6,091 bases of DNA from Alphaproteobacteria bacterium (GCA_002749135.1 NVVY01000015.1:60317-66407); one strand, 5' to 3'. Shown: positions 1 to 6,091, counted from the first letter of the stretch. Numbers and translations: made by a program. The notes: generated by a model not told the origin, from the letters alone.

Positions 1-569
1 CCCACATAAACCGGCTGGAATTTAGTATCACCGGAAAATACCGGCACAAAGGGCAGACTTGCCACTTGGGCAAAACGGTTAAACAGATGATCCATCGGGC
101 CGAAAATCACACTGGGACGGATTATTGTGGCTTCCGGGAAAGCCGCCATTACGGCCTTTTCACCCGCGGCCTTGCTCCGGGCATAATTTGAGGGCGAATC
201 TTCATTGGCCCCGATCGCGGACATATGAATCAGCTTGCCAACGCCAAAGTCCGCACAGGCGCGGGCCACCAGCGCCGCCCCCTTTGCATGAACCGCGTTA
301 AATTTCTGAGCGCCGCTTTCAAATAAAATTCCCGTCAGATTGACCACCGCGTCAGACCCCCGCACAGCCGCCCGTACGGAAGCCTCATTGCGCAGGTTGG
401 CCTGTACGACCTGTATCTGGCCCACATTGCCGAGTGGCTTCACATGCAGGGCTGAATTGGGCCGCCGCACGGCCACCCTGACCCGCAAACCTCTTTTGGC
501 CAGATGTTCAACCAATGTTGTCCCAACAAAGCCCGAACCGCCAAAAACCGTCACCAACTGCTGTGTCAT
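1..569 (-). CDS. Complex I NDUFA9-like NAD(P)-binding protein (atypical SDR), 3' end outside window
   Basis: This is a partial gene: 189 codons are present and the C-terminal part lies beyond position 1. The ATG at 569-567 is preceded by GGAG six bases upstream. The translation begins with a Rossmann beta strand and the dinucleotide-binding motif GGSGFVG (residues 10-16). An NLTGIL stretch (about 77-82), a SAIGAN strand (118-122) and a YxxxK pair (Y129, K133) follow, then RPSVIFGP. This order is typical of the extended/atypical short-chain dehydrogenase family that includes the NDUFA9 subunit of respiratory complex I; family members usually have about 310-330 residues. In bacteria such proteins are annotated as complex I NDUFA9-subunit-family or NAD-dependent epimerase/dehydratase proteins, and the true substrate is usually unknown. 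The gene is transcribed away from the tRNA and is clearly GC-richer than the genes beyond position 800, so I read it as native chromosome flanking the island. Confidence 0.9.
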   Translation of the reverse strand, partial: MTQQLVTVFGGSGFVGTTLVEHLAKRGLRVRVAVRRPNSALHVKPLGNVGQIQVVQANLRNEASVRAAVRGSDAVVNLTGILFESGAQKFNAVHAKGAALVARACADFGVGKLIHMSAIGANEDSPSNYARSKAAGEKAVMAAFPEATIIRPSVIFGPMDHLFNRFAQVASLPFVPVFSGDTKFQPVYV

Positions 570-660
570 TTTATTCTCCAGAAACGCTGTGTTTATCACC
601 GTCTTTTTTATCTTTCCTACGGCGGATAGTCCAGCCTATTTTAAATTTTTCATTTCATCA

Positions 661-690
661 CTTGACTTTATCTTTTCCTAATCGTAATCA
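661..690 (+). promoter_or_regulatory. Possible promoter of tRNA-Leu
   Basis: CTTGACT at 661-667 is a good -35 element of the alphaproteobacterial type. Seventeen bases further on is only a poor -10 (TAATCA, 685-690), about 20 bases before the mature tRNA. The assignment rests on the -35 and on position. The surrounding 570-708 interval is AT-rich and holds no convincing gene; it must also contain the promoter of the minus-strand NDUFA9-like gene, which I could not locate. Confidence 0.35.
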
Positions 691-708
691 CATCACACAA
701 ATCATGTT

Positions 709-795
709 GCCCAGATGGCGGAATTGGTAGACGCGCTAGCTTCAGGTGCTAGTGTCTGTATAGGCGTGGAGGTTCGAGTCCTCTTCTGGGCACCA
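709..795 (+). tRNA. tRNA-Leu (anticodon CAG), CCA encoded
   Basis: This is a complete class II tRNA of 87 bases. The acceptor stem GCCCAGA pairs with TCTGGGC and is followed by A and an encoded CCA (793-795). The D arm contains AATTGGTAGA. The anticodon stem CTAGC/GCTAG encloses the seven-base loop TTCAGGT, giving anticodon CAG at 743-745, which reads the leucine codon CTG. A long variable arm, as expected for tRNA-Leu, precedes the T arm with TTCGAGT. It reads plus-strand, towards the integrase that begins about 160 bases downstream, which is the usual arrangement when a tyrosine recombinase has integrated at a tRNA 3' end. The gene is intact, so the island must have restored its 3' end on integration. 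Confidence 0.97.
771..795 (+). other. Inferred left attachment site (attL) in the tRNA-Leu 3' end
   Basis: The T-arm and acceptor 3' strand, up to the CCA at 795, is the standard crossover region for tRNA-targeting tyrosine recombinases. An integrase gene in the same orientation follows, and the base composition changes here. No second copy of this segment occurs in the window, so the matching attR is expected beyond the right edge and the exact core length cannot be set. The assignment is an inference from context. Confidence 0.5.
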
Positions 796-805
796 CAGAT
801 TTTAA

Positions 806-828
806 AACCCTTTATTTATCAAAGGGTT
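806..828 (+). terminator. Perfect 8-bp hairpin after tRNA-Leu, possible terminator
   Basis: AACCCTTT (806-813) and AAAGGGTT (821-828) form a perfect stem around a seven-base loop, beginning 11 bases after the tRNA. It is followed by ATTCTCTC rather than a clean T run, so as an intrinsic terminator it is weak. It could instead serve tRNA 3' processing or belong to the island's end. Confidence 0.4.
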
Positions 829-851
829 ATTCTCTCGCAGAGCATATTGAG

Positions 852-881
852 ACCAAGGTGGTACACTTTGGTGATACACTT
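852..881. repeat. Palindrome and tandem repeat upstream of the integrase
   Basis: Positions 852-872 form an interrupted palindrome: ACCAA (852-856) and GTG (858-860) are mirrored by CAC (864-866) and TTGGT (868-872), so 8 of 10 pairs match. Overlapping it, TGGTACACTT (859-868) and TGATACACTT (872-881) are direct repeats agreeing in 9 of 10 positions with a 13-base period. The block sits between the attachment site and the integrase start. That is the place for integrase arm-type sites, an excision-factor site or an operator over the integrase promoter. Which of these applies is not shown by the sequence. Confidence 0.5.
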
Positions 882-954
882 ATGCGCCGTTCGCTCTGTT
901 CCTCACCAAAAATGACGCACAATCGTTCGGGCATATGATTTGCGAGATGTGGTC

Positions 955-2685
955 ATGGCAACAGGTCAATTTTTAATCCGCAACCGCCATAATAATATGT
1001 TTTATGGGCGCGTTATCATTCCCCTTTCCCTGCGCGCGCAATTCAACGGCAAGCGTGAATTGCGACATTCCTTGAGAACAACAGACAAATTTCAAGCAAA
1101 AAAACGCTCCCTTTCCTTCTGGGTTGATTGTCAGAGAGGGTTTGACACGCTTAGGAATATGTCTAATACTGAAATTATATTCAAAACAGGGCACTGTTTT
1201 AAAAAATTTCTGTCAGACAGTTTTCGTCAAAGTCATGGAAATACAATGCGTTATATTGAAACCTATGATGCTCTCGGGCGCAAACATATCTTTGATCTGG
1301 ATAGTCCAGAGGATGAAAAGAAGCTTGCCCAAGAAATGCACCAGAATGCCAACAGGCTTCTCAATAAATTTGCCGATCAGCCGGATATTCTCGAACGGCT
1401 GTTATCACTGAACGCCGATAGTTACCAAAAACCCACCAAACAGAATCAGGGCAGGCAAGCCCAAGGCAATCAGCCCGAATCCCCAACTCCCTTTGATGAG
1501 GCCGTTGACCTTTATACCACCAAGCTCACCACACAAGGGCGGCGTGGACGGAAATTATCACAGCGCACCCTGATCAATTACCAAACGCGCTTGAATTTCT
1601 GGAAGGCATATTTTAACACTACTCCCGTCCATGAAATTACCTTAAAAAAATTATCAGACGTCCAGAACTGGTTAACCCGGATGCCGACCAATTATGCCAA
1701 AAAAGGCTATACAACGGCACAAGCCATAAAAATGGCGCAAAATCCCACCGGGACTCATCAGACCATATCCGACAAAACCCGCGCTGAATATCTGGGGCAA
1801 TTAAAGGGCGTGCTTGACTATGCCCATTCTTGCGGCTTTGTGGTCAATGATATGGCGCGATACATTGAAATTCCCAATACCAAACAAAGTCAATCCATTT
1901 GCCGTCTTCTTTTCTCAAATGATGACTTAAACCTGATTTTTCCGGGCACGGATTACGGCATTGATTTTGGTATTAGACGCAAGGGATTAGACCCGAATGT
2001 GAAATTCTGGTTTCCATTGCTCGCGGTATTTTCAGGGGCAAGACTGGAAGAAATCGCCCAATTAAAAACCAGCGATATTAAAACCTGTCCTGATACCGGC
2101 ATCATTTATGCCAATATCGCCGATAGCGGTGCGGCGGCAGATGGTGCCAAAAAACACGCCAAGAACAAGAATTCTGTGCGCCCCATTCCTATCCATTCCA
2201 CCCTGATCAATATTGGTTTTATGGACTATGTGGCAAGCCGTAAATCGGATAGGTCAGATAAAGGCCTCTTTAAGCTCAAACGGGATAAACAAGGCCGATT
2301 GGCGAAGGGGGTTTCAAACTGGTTCTCGCGCATAGACAAGCGCAAAGACGGTCAATTTACCCTTGGCTATATTGAGCGGCGCGGGGTCATCAGCAAAGGC
2401 GCGGATGAAGCTGGACAACGCTGGAGCAAAAGCTTTCACAGTTTCCGCCATACCGCCATTGATAATCTGCGCGGTAGAAAAATGGCCAATGGTGAATATA
2501 TCCGCGAACCTGATATTGGCCTCGTCATGGGGCATGAAAAAGGCAAGCTTGAAACTGCCAATTACGGTGCAGACAGATCACAGCTCGACCTACGCCAAGC
2601 CGTGATTGAAGCCATTGCCTATGATGGTGTGGGATTTGCCAAGATTAGGTGGAAAAATAGAAAAATCAAAAATATGGAGCGTTAA
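955..2685 (+). CDS. Tyrosine recombinase / site-specific integrase of the island
   Basis: This 576-residue integrase would catalyse integration and excision of the island at the neighbouring tRNA-Leu. Numbering is from the ATG at 955. Residues about 5-45 match the N-terminal domain common in such integrases (GQFLIRNRHNN followed by VIIPLSLR, DUF6538-like). Residues about 180-310 form the helical core-binding domain. The catalytic domain follows with the first Arg in FSGARLEE (R363), a Lys-rich beta region KNKNSVRPIPI (about 403-413), HSFRH (H495, R498), GH (H527) and the Tyr nucleophile in ETANYG (Y537). The complete R-K-HxxR-H-Y set suggests an active enzyme. I chose ATG 955, with a weak GAGAT upstream. 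An in-frame TTG at 940 would add five residues and has no better ribosome binding site; the frame opens at 916. The 3' end carries the ribosome binding site of the next gene. Confidence 0.93.
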   Translation: MATGQFLIRNRHNNMFYGRVIIPLSLRAQFNGKRELRHSLRTTDKFQAKKRSLSFWVDCQRGFDTLRNMSNTEIIFKTGHCFKKFLSDSFRQSHGNTMRYIETYDALGRKHIFDLDSPEDEKKLAQEMHQNANRLLNKFADQPDILERLLSLNADSYQKPTKQNQGRQAQGNQPESPTPFDEAVDLYTTKLTTQGRRGRKLSQRTLINYQTRLNFWKAYFNTTPVHEITLKKLSDVQNWLTRMPTNYAKKGYTTAQAIKMAQNPTGTHQTISDKTRAEYLGQLKGVLDYAHSCGFVVNDMARYIEIPNTKQSQSICRLLFSNDDLNLIFPGTDYGIDFGIRRKGLDPNVKFWFPLLAVFSGARLEEIAQLKTSDIKTCPDTGIIYANIADSGAAADGAKKHAKNKNSVRPIPIHSTLINIGFMDYVASRKSDRSDKGLFKLKRDKQGRLAKGVSNWFSRIDKRKDGQFTLGYIERRGVISKGADEAGQRWSKSFHSFRHTAIDNLRGRKMANGEYIREPDIGLVMGHEKGKLETANYGADRSQLDLRQAVIEAIAYDGVGFAKIRWKNRKIKNMER

Positions 2686-2687
2686 AT

Positions 2688-3662
2688 ATGTTTTCGAAAA
2701 AACATCAAGAATCTAAATTAGTGCTTATAACTTCGAATATAAGAAATGTTCGTCACAAATGGGTCTTAAACATTTTTCTTATTCTTGTTCTGACTTTTCT
2801 TTCAAGCTGTAGTGATAAAGATAACACCTATAGCAATTTAACCGTTAGTAAAAATCTTTCTGAACAAGAACAGCAAATTGAACAGAATTTTATCAAATAC
2901 CTTCAAAATGACCCCCAAGGGGCAATTGCTCTATATAGAAAAACTTTTCCTAAGATTATAGACACCGATAAAGCAAGAGAATTATCAGAAGACTATAATC
3001 CACAAAATGTATCAAAAGACGCCAACATAATTGCTAGATCAAAATGGAGTTCTGCCGTATTCAAACCCGCCGGTACTCTTGCATTTGAAGTGTATAAAGA
3101 AGCATTAGAAGAAGGACCTTCTACACCAGATTCTTATATTGTTTTTATGGCAGGTGGCGCAGGTTCTGGTAAAACTACGAGCACTGATAGTCATCCCAAA
3201 ACAAAGAGGGTGAAGGATGGTGCTCAATTTATTTATGATACCACTCTATCAAACGAAATAGCCTCACGCGAAAGAATTAGGATGGCTATAGTTAAAGGAT
3301 TCAAAGTACGAATTATCTATGTCTATCGTGATCCCATTCAATCGTTTGTGAATGGTGCCTTATCACGCGCTAATGATGAAGGCAGAACAATGTCCCTTGA
3401 TGGCTTCATTAACACGCATATAAACGCACCAAAATCTTTAGTTAGTATAATGAATACATACGGTAATGGCGATATTGTCAAAGCTCAAGTACTTGATAAT
3501 AACTACGGAAAGAGAAATTCTAAACTCAGAGACCTTGAATTCTTTCAGAATTTAGATTCTATATCTCGCGAAAAATTAAAGAAGGCACTTTTAAAGATAT
3601 TAGAAAAATCTCATAATAACGGTCAGACTTCTGATATAGTATTTAAAGCCTTCAATAGGTGA
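2688..3662 (+). CDS. Predicted lipoprotein with zeta-toxin-like P-loop kinase domain
   Basis: The ATG lies two bases after the integrase stop, and GGAG (2676-2679) sits inside the integrase gene, so translation is probably coupled. Of 324 residues, 1-40 look like a lipoprotein signal peptide: a basic n-region (including RNVRHKW), a hydrophobic core (about 26-37) and the lipobox LSSC with C41. Residues about 75-145 contain a YRKTF...ARELSEDY segment that I recall preceding the kinase in some zeta-toxin-family proteins. The kinase part has Walker A GGAGSGKT (156-163, K162), a second strand FIYDTTLSN (D184), YVYRDP (211-216), an Arg in ALSRAND (R227), GRT and NTH (H244). Classical zeta toxins phosphorylate UDP-N-acetylglucosamine in the cytoplasm. 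The stretch between Walker A and FIYDTT is only about 17 residues, much shorter than in classical zeta, so the substrate may differ. No epsilon-like antitoxin is recognised nearby. Codon use is AT-rich, suggesting recent transfer. The fold call is good; the function is unproven. Confidence 0.75.
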   Translation: MFSKKHQESKLVLITSNIRNVRHKWVLNIFLILVLTFLSSCSDKDNTYSNLTVSKNLSEQEQQIEQNFIKYLQNDPQGAIALYRKTFPKIIDTDKARELSEDYNPQNVSKDANIIARSKWSSAVFKPAGTLAFEVYKEALEEGPSTPDSYIVFMAGGAGSGKTTSTDSHPKTKRVKDGAQFIYDTTLSNEIASRERIRMAIVKGFKVRIIYVYRDPIQSFVNGALSRANDEGRTMSLDGFINTHINAPKSLVSIMNTYGNGDIVKAQVLDNNYGKRNSKLRDLEFFQNLDSISREKLKKALLKILEKSHNNGQTSDIVFKAFNR

Positions 3663-3683
3663 TATGCATTCGATTGCCACATA

Positions 3684-3712
3684 TAGACAAAACTCACTTA
3701 ACCTGTTATAAA
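3684..3712 (+). promoter_or_regulatory. Sigma70-type promoter for the 76-residue protein gene
   Basis: TAGACA (3684-3689, 5 of 6 to TTGACA) and TATAAA (3707-3712, 5 of 6 to TATAAT) are separated by exactly 17 bases and lie 31 bases before the ATG at 3743. This is the best promoter match I found in the window, and it suggests the small gene is expressed independently of the integrase. Confidence 0.55.
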
Positions 3713-3742
3713 TAAAAAACAATTAAGAAAGTTGAGGTTATT

Positions 3743-3973
3743 ATGAAATCAGTAAAAGAGTGTAAAGAAATTATGAAAAGAGTGACTACTGGCAAAACCC
3801 TTGCTGAGACGGGACATCGATTTAGTAGAAAAGCAATTGAAAACAATAGGTTAACAGATGAATCGCGGGCTTTTGCACAACCTTTTGCAGATAGATTAAA
3901 CGCCAATACAATAGCAGATCATAAAAAAAGAATGACGCGTGGCAACAAAAAACCACAGCCCCCTCGTCCATAA
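3743..3973 (+). CDS. Small basic hypothetical protein (76 aa)
   Basis: I do not recognise this protein. The ATG at 3743 has GAGG at 3734-3737 (five-base spacing) and a good promoter upstream, so it is probably a real gene. The product is hydrophilic and strongly basic, without signal peptide or membrane segment. A predicted helical N-terminal part (SVKECKEIMKRV, then ETGHRFSRKAIENN) leads to a C-terminal tail rich in Lys, Arg and Pro (from about residue 62, ending PQPPRP). Size and charge would fit a nucleic-acid-binding or regulatory protein, but there is no diagnostic motif. It lies 80 bases after the zeta-like gene in the same orientation, so a role as its partner or antitoxin is possible but only by position. 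It converges with the 66-residue gene on the other strand; the 57 bases between them show no clear terminator. Confidence 0.6.
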   Translation: MKSVKECKEIMKRVTTGKTLAETGHRFSRKAIENNRLTDESRAFAQPFADRLNANTIADHKKRMTRGNKKPQPPRP

Positions 3974-4030
3974 TTTTTGGATATTACCCTGTATTGTCAA
4001 TTTGCAAAAAAGGTGTGACTATATAGACCA

Positions 4031-4231
4031 TCATTTATTCCTCCAGTCTTTCACATCAGGGTGACGCTTGTATAATTCTTCAAGATGTTTTCTGAGCCCA
4101 AATATCCCAACAGATTGCTGCTCTAAATCATATATTTTTTGATTTTTCTCCTGAATACTCAGATTTGGGTCTCTAATAACGTCAGCCCATTCATCAAGGA
4201 TTGCGTGTCCTTTTTTTAAGTTATTTTCCAA
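4031..4231 (-). CDS. Small hypothetical protein coupled to the methyltransferase gene, TTG start
   Basis: This 66-residue protein starts at TTG (4231-4229). AGGAG stands seven bases upstream and overlaps the TAG stop (4244-4242) of the methyltransferase, so ribosomes finishing that gene could re-initiate here. The spacing and strong ribosome binding site argue for a real gene despite the rare start; there is no in-frame ATG near. The product is charged and probably all-helical (LKKGHAILDEWADVI, then SIQEKNQKIYDLEQQ and LRKHLEELYKRH), without signal or membrane segment. I recognise no family. Position suggests an accessory of the restriction-modification enzyme, such as a modulator or structural helper. 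As it is last in the operon, the IS insertion upstream probably reduces its transcription too. Confidence 0.6.
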   Translation of the reverse strand: MENNLKKGHAILDEWADVIRDPNLSIQEKNQKIYDLEQQSVGIFGLRKHLEELYKRHPDVKDWRNK

Positions 4232-4241
4232 TTTTATTCTC

Positions 4242-5993
4242 CTACTTAGCTAATGCTGTTTTATAAAAAACAACCTCTTCATCGGTTAATCCGTACAGCA
4301 CATGAACAAGGGCGTTTAGTTGTTGCTCTTTGGCGTTCAGAGCCTCATTTAGGGCTTTTATATCGGTTTGAAGGCGGTTGAAACGTTCGTGCCATTCCTC
4401 CTTGTCTTCGCCTGTTAATTTGACTTTTTTCTTGGCAAGCTCTTTCAAGAAATCTTTGAAAGATAATTCATGCCAGTTTTCCAGTTTTGCAGACAGTTTT
4501 TCTAACCCAAATTCTTCTTTGAGAAGATTAGTGAATCTTTGTGTTAATGCTAAACGCTTTGAAGTAATCTCGTGTAATTCTATAGACAGTGTTTCAAATG
4601 GTTTTTGTTCTTGCGCCGAAATCTGTGGTATAGGCATCAGCTTCACCAGCCAATCCACAAATTCCAAATAACCCCCTCTAAGATTCGAACCTCGATTAGA
4701 TAAATACCAATAAACTAAATCGGAGTTCATAATAGCTACCATATAGTGCATACTTTCCCCAATAATAAAATGGGAAGTGTTGTTTTGATAATGCCCTTTT
4801 GTATCTATGCTGAATTGGCTGGTAGATGCTGTTTTTGACCAGATAATTTTTTCTCTATCAAAAGAACGATAATAAGCAGTTGAGTCTTGAATTTCAAACC
4901 ATTCATAGCTTCCCGTCTTACGGCCTAGTTCGCTCTTTTTCGCTCCTTTGGCTTTAGGTTGCAACTGTTCATGAAATTGTTCTAGATATTCCTTTATGGC
5001 AGGGTATTCATCAATATTTATACCGCGCCTTGTAAAAATTAACCATTCTTGATCCCAATCAGCATACCACTTACGCATATTTCGGCCTCGAAGCACCGGC
5101 TTAATAATAGTTGCTGATTTTGCATCCTTGTTAATCAACTGTGTTTTAATTTTATCTGAAATATAAAAAGCGTCATTAAAGCCCGTTGTGATACCTCGAT
5201 TCATTTCAATATCCCAATCAGAAAGCCTCGTACCGCGTTTATCAACTTTTTCTTTTATGCTGTAAAAAAGTGGGTTTTCAATTTGCAGATCATCGGCATT
5301 TAACTGCGATTGTTTTAACTTCGTTGTTTCCTCACCAAAAGGAGCTTCGGACATAATAAAAAACGATTTTTTAGAAGGTGATATCTTCTTAAATGTCAGC
5401 ATATTTGTATAGGTGGTAGCTCCCTCAAATAAGTCATCTTCACCTAAATCAATCAACATAGTGAGTGTGGTATTATCCAGTATAAAACCCCGCATAGCCC
5501 TACCGTATTGAGCAACCATCCATTTATTTGAGGAAATATACCCAAGATAGCCCCCGTCTTTAAGAAGATTATATCCAAGTTCATAAAAATAGACGAATAA
5601 ATCAGCCGCACCATGATATGTTTGGAAACTGTTTTCTAATGCTGGCTTAATGTCTGTAATAAGCTCTTGCCTTACATAAGGCGGATTGCCGATCACAATA
5701 TCAAAACCGCCATGTTCCATCACTTCGGGAAAAGCCGCTTGCCAGTCAAAAGCCATATCACCAGCATATTCAGGATCGCTTACGACGGAATTACCCGCCC
5801 GAATATTATGATCAAGGGCGACAAGCTTTTCTTTATTTTTGGCAATTTTAAGCCAGAGAGACAGGCGGGTAATTTCAGCCGCTTCGGGGCTAAGGTCAAC
5901 ACCGTACAAATTGTTTTTGAGAATTTCTCTGTCCCAATGAGAAAATAACCGTGGAGCATAAAGGCGGTCTAATTCTTTATTTACCCGTCCCCC
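4242..5993 (-). pseudogene. Type IIG / Eco57I-TaqI-class adenine DNA methyltransferase, 5' end removed by IS insertion
   Basis: The open frame runs from the IS junction to a TAG at 4244-4242 (about 584 codons). The first part reads NKELDRLYAPRLFSHWDREI, then LKNNLYGVD and EITRLSLWLK, a block that follows SAM-binding motif I in Eco57I-type methylases. FDWQAAFPE and the catalytic N6-adenine motif NPPY (complement 5676-5687) follow, then DLFVYFYELG and GGYLGYISSNKW. About 4630-5240 fits a TaqI-like target-recognition domain (RGITTGFNDAFY ... LMPIPQ). The C-terminus is a charged helical region ending LVHVLYGLTDEE, as in complete family members. Missing are motif I (DPACGSG-like) and any N-terminal nuclease region, normally several hundred residues. 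An IS3 element begins exactly there. A TTG at 5909 is open in frame but lies inside the conserved NNLYGVD block and is not a credible start. Without motif I the remnant should not methylate. Its intact enzyme would have protected or restricted DNA on the island's behalf. Confidence 0.85.
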
Positions 5994-6091
5994 TGAGGTG
6001 GTCCCAGAAAACTGAACAGTCTGTTAAGGTGTATCCGATTATAGATTCGGAGACAAATTATGACGAAGAGACGTCGCTTTACATCAGCTTT
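5994..6091 (+). mobile_element. Left end of an IS3-family insertion sequence (continues past window)
   Basis: The methyltransferase reading loses family resemblance at about 5993. The next bases, beginning TGAGGTGGTCCC, have the TG start and CCC/AAACTGAACAG style of IS3-family terminal repeats, and an OrfA start follows 66 bases on. The exact boundary (5994, or 5999 at the next TG) cannot be fixed without the other end and the short target duplication. The transposase reads away from the interrupted gene. Confidence 0.75.
6060..6091 (+). CDS. IS3-family transposase OrfA, N-terminus only
   Basis: The ATG at 6060-6062 has GGAG (6049-6052) seven bases upstream. Ten codons are visible and read MTKRRRFTSA, matching the start of IS3 OrfA proteins (typically MTKRR(R/K)FT followed by an EFK-type helix-turn-helix region). 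OrfA is the DNA-binding half; in complete elements OrfB, with the DDE catalytic domain, follows by frameshift. The rest lies outside the window, so activity cannot be judged. Confidence 0.75.
   Translation, partial: MTKRRRFTSA

Noticed and set aside
340..681. Plus-strand 113-codon frame over the NDUFA9-like gene (and a 71-codon frame at 515-730)
   Set aside because: The minus strand encodes a clear Rossmann protein here; the plus-strand frames have no family resemblance and run into the intergenic region and the tRNA.
847..880. Integrase promoter with -35 TTGAGA (847-852) and -10 TACACT (875-880)
   Set aside because: The spacer would be 22 bases; no better-spaced -10 was found, so no promoter is claimed.
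715..915. Plus-strand 66-codon frame covering the tRNA
   Set aside because: It overlaps the tRNA-Leu gene itself and has no ribosome binding site.
940..942. TTG as integrase start
   Set aside because: It has no ribosome binding site and adds only five residues before ATG 955; ATG is preferred, though not excluded experimentally.
3974..4030. Bidirectional terminator between the convergent small genes
   Set aside because: The gap has A/T runs but I could find no stable stem followed by a T tract on either strand.
4378..4671. Plus-strand 97-codon frame and another at 5667-5948
   Set aside because: Both are antisense shadows of the methyltransferase, which has clear family motifs.
4685..4693. 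GAGGTTCGA on the minus strand, matching part of the tRNA-Leu T arm; considered as a second att copy
   Set aside because: It is only nine bases, in reverse orientation, and inside the conserved NRGSNLRGG coding stretch of the methyltransferase.
5907..5909. TTG as start of the methyltransferase
   Set aside because: The codon is the Leu of the conserved NNLYGVD block and the family-like reading continues upstream to the IS junction, so it is an internal codon.
5994..6023. Continuation of the methyltransferase frame into the IS end, open to a stop at 6024-6026
   Set aside because: The extra residues come from IS end sequence and do not resemble the family; this is chance read-through.

Overview
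The window looks like the left end of an integrated genomic island in a Gram-negative bacterium, most likely an alphaproteobacterium. That placement is an inference. It rests on the complex I NDUFA9-type NAD(P)-binding gene, a CTTGAC-type -35 before the tRNA, and the style of the chromosomal flank; no species is recognised.

Layout. Positions 1-569 (minus strand) hold the 5' part of a GC-richer chromosomal gene for an NDUFA9-like atypical SDR protein. Positions 709-795 are a complete tRNA-Leu (anticodon CAG) with encoded CCA. Its 3' end is the probable attachment site of the island. A short hairpin (806-828) and a palindromic/tandem repeat block (852-881) lie between the tRNA and a tyrosine-recombinase integrase (955-2685, plus). 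The base composition falls visibly after the tRNA. Directly behind the integrase, with its ribosome binding site inside the integrase gene, is a predicted lipoprotein carrying a zeta-toxin-like P-loop kinase domain (2688-3662). A small basic hypothetical protein (3743-3973) follows with its own good sigma70-type promoter. No intergenic gap exceeds about 160 bases.

From 4031 the island switches to the minus strand. A large adenine-specific DNA methyltransferase of the type IIG/Eco57I-TaqI class (reading from about 5993 down to 4242) is followed by a small gene with a TTG start (4231-4031), whose Shine-Dalgarno sequence overlaps the methyltransferase stop codon. The methyltransferase has lost its N-terminal half, including SAM-binding motif I, where an IS3-family element begins (about 5994 to beyond the window end; OrfA starts at 6060).

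How it fits together: an integrase-driven island in tRNA-Leu carries accessory cargo, namely a possible toxin/kinase lipoprotein and a restriction-modification gene. An insertion sequence has since broken the restriction-modification gene and cut it and its small partner off from their promoter. The most unusual item is the zeta-like kinase, a fold normally cytoplasmic, behind a well-formed lipobox and translationally coupled to the integrase.
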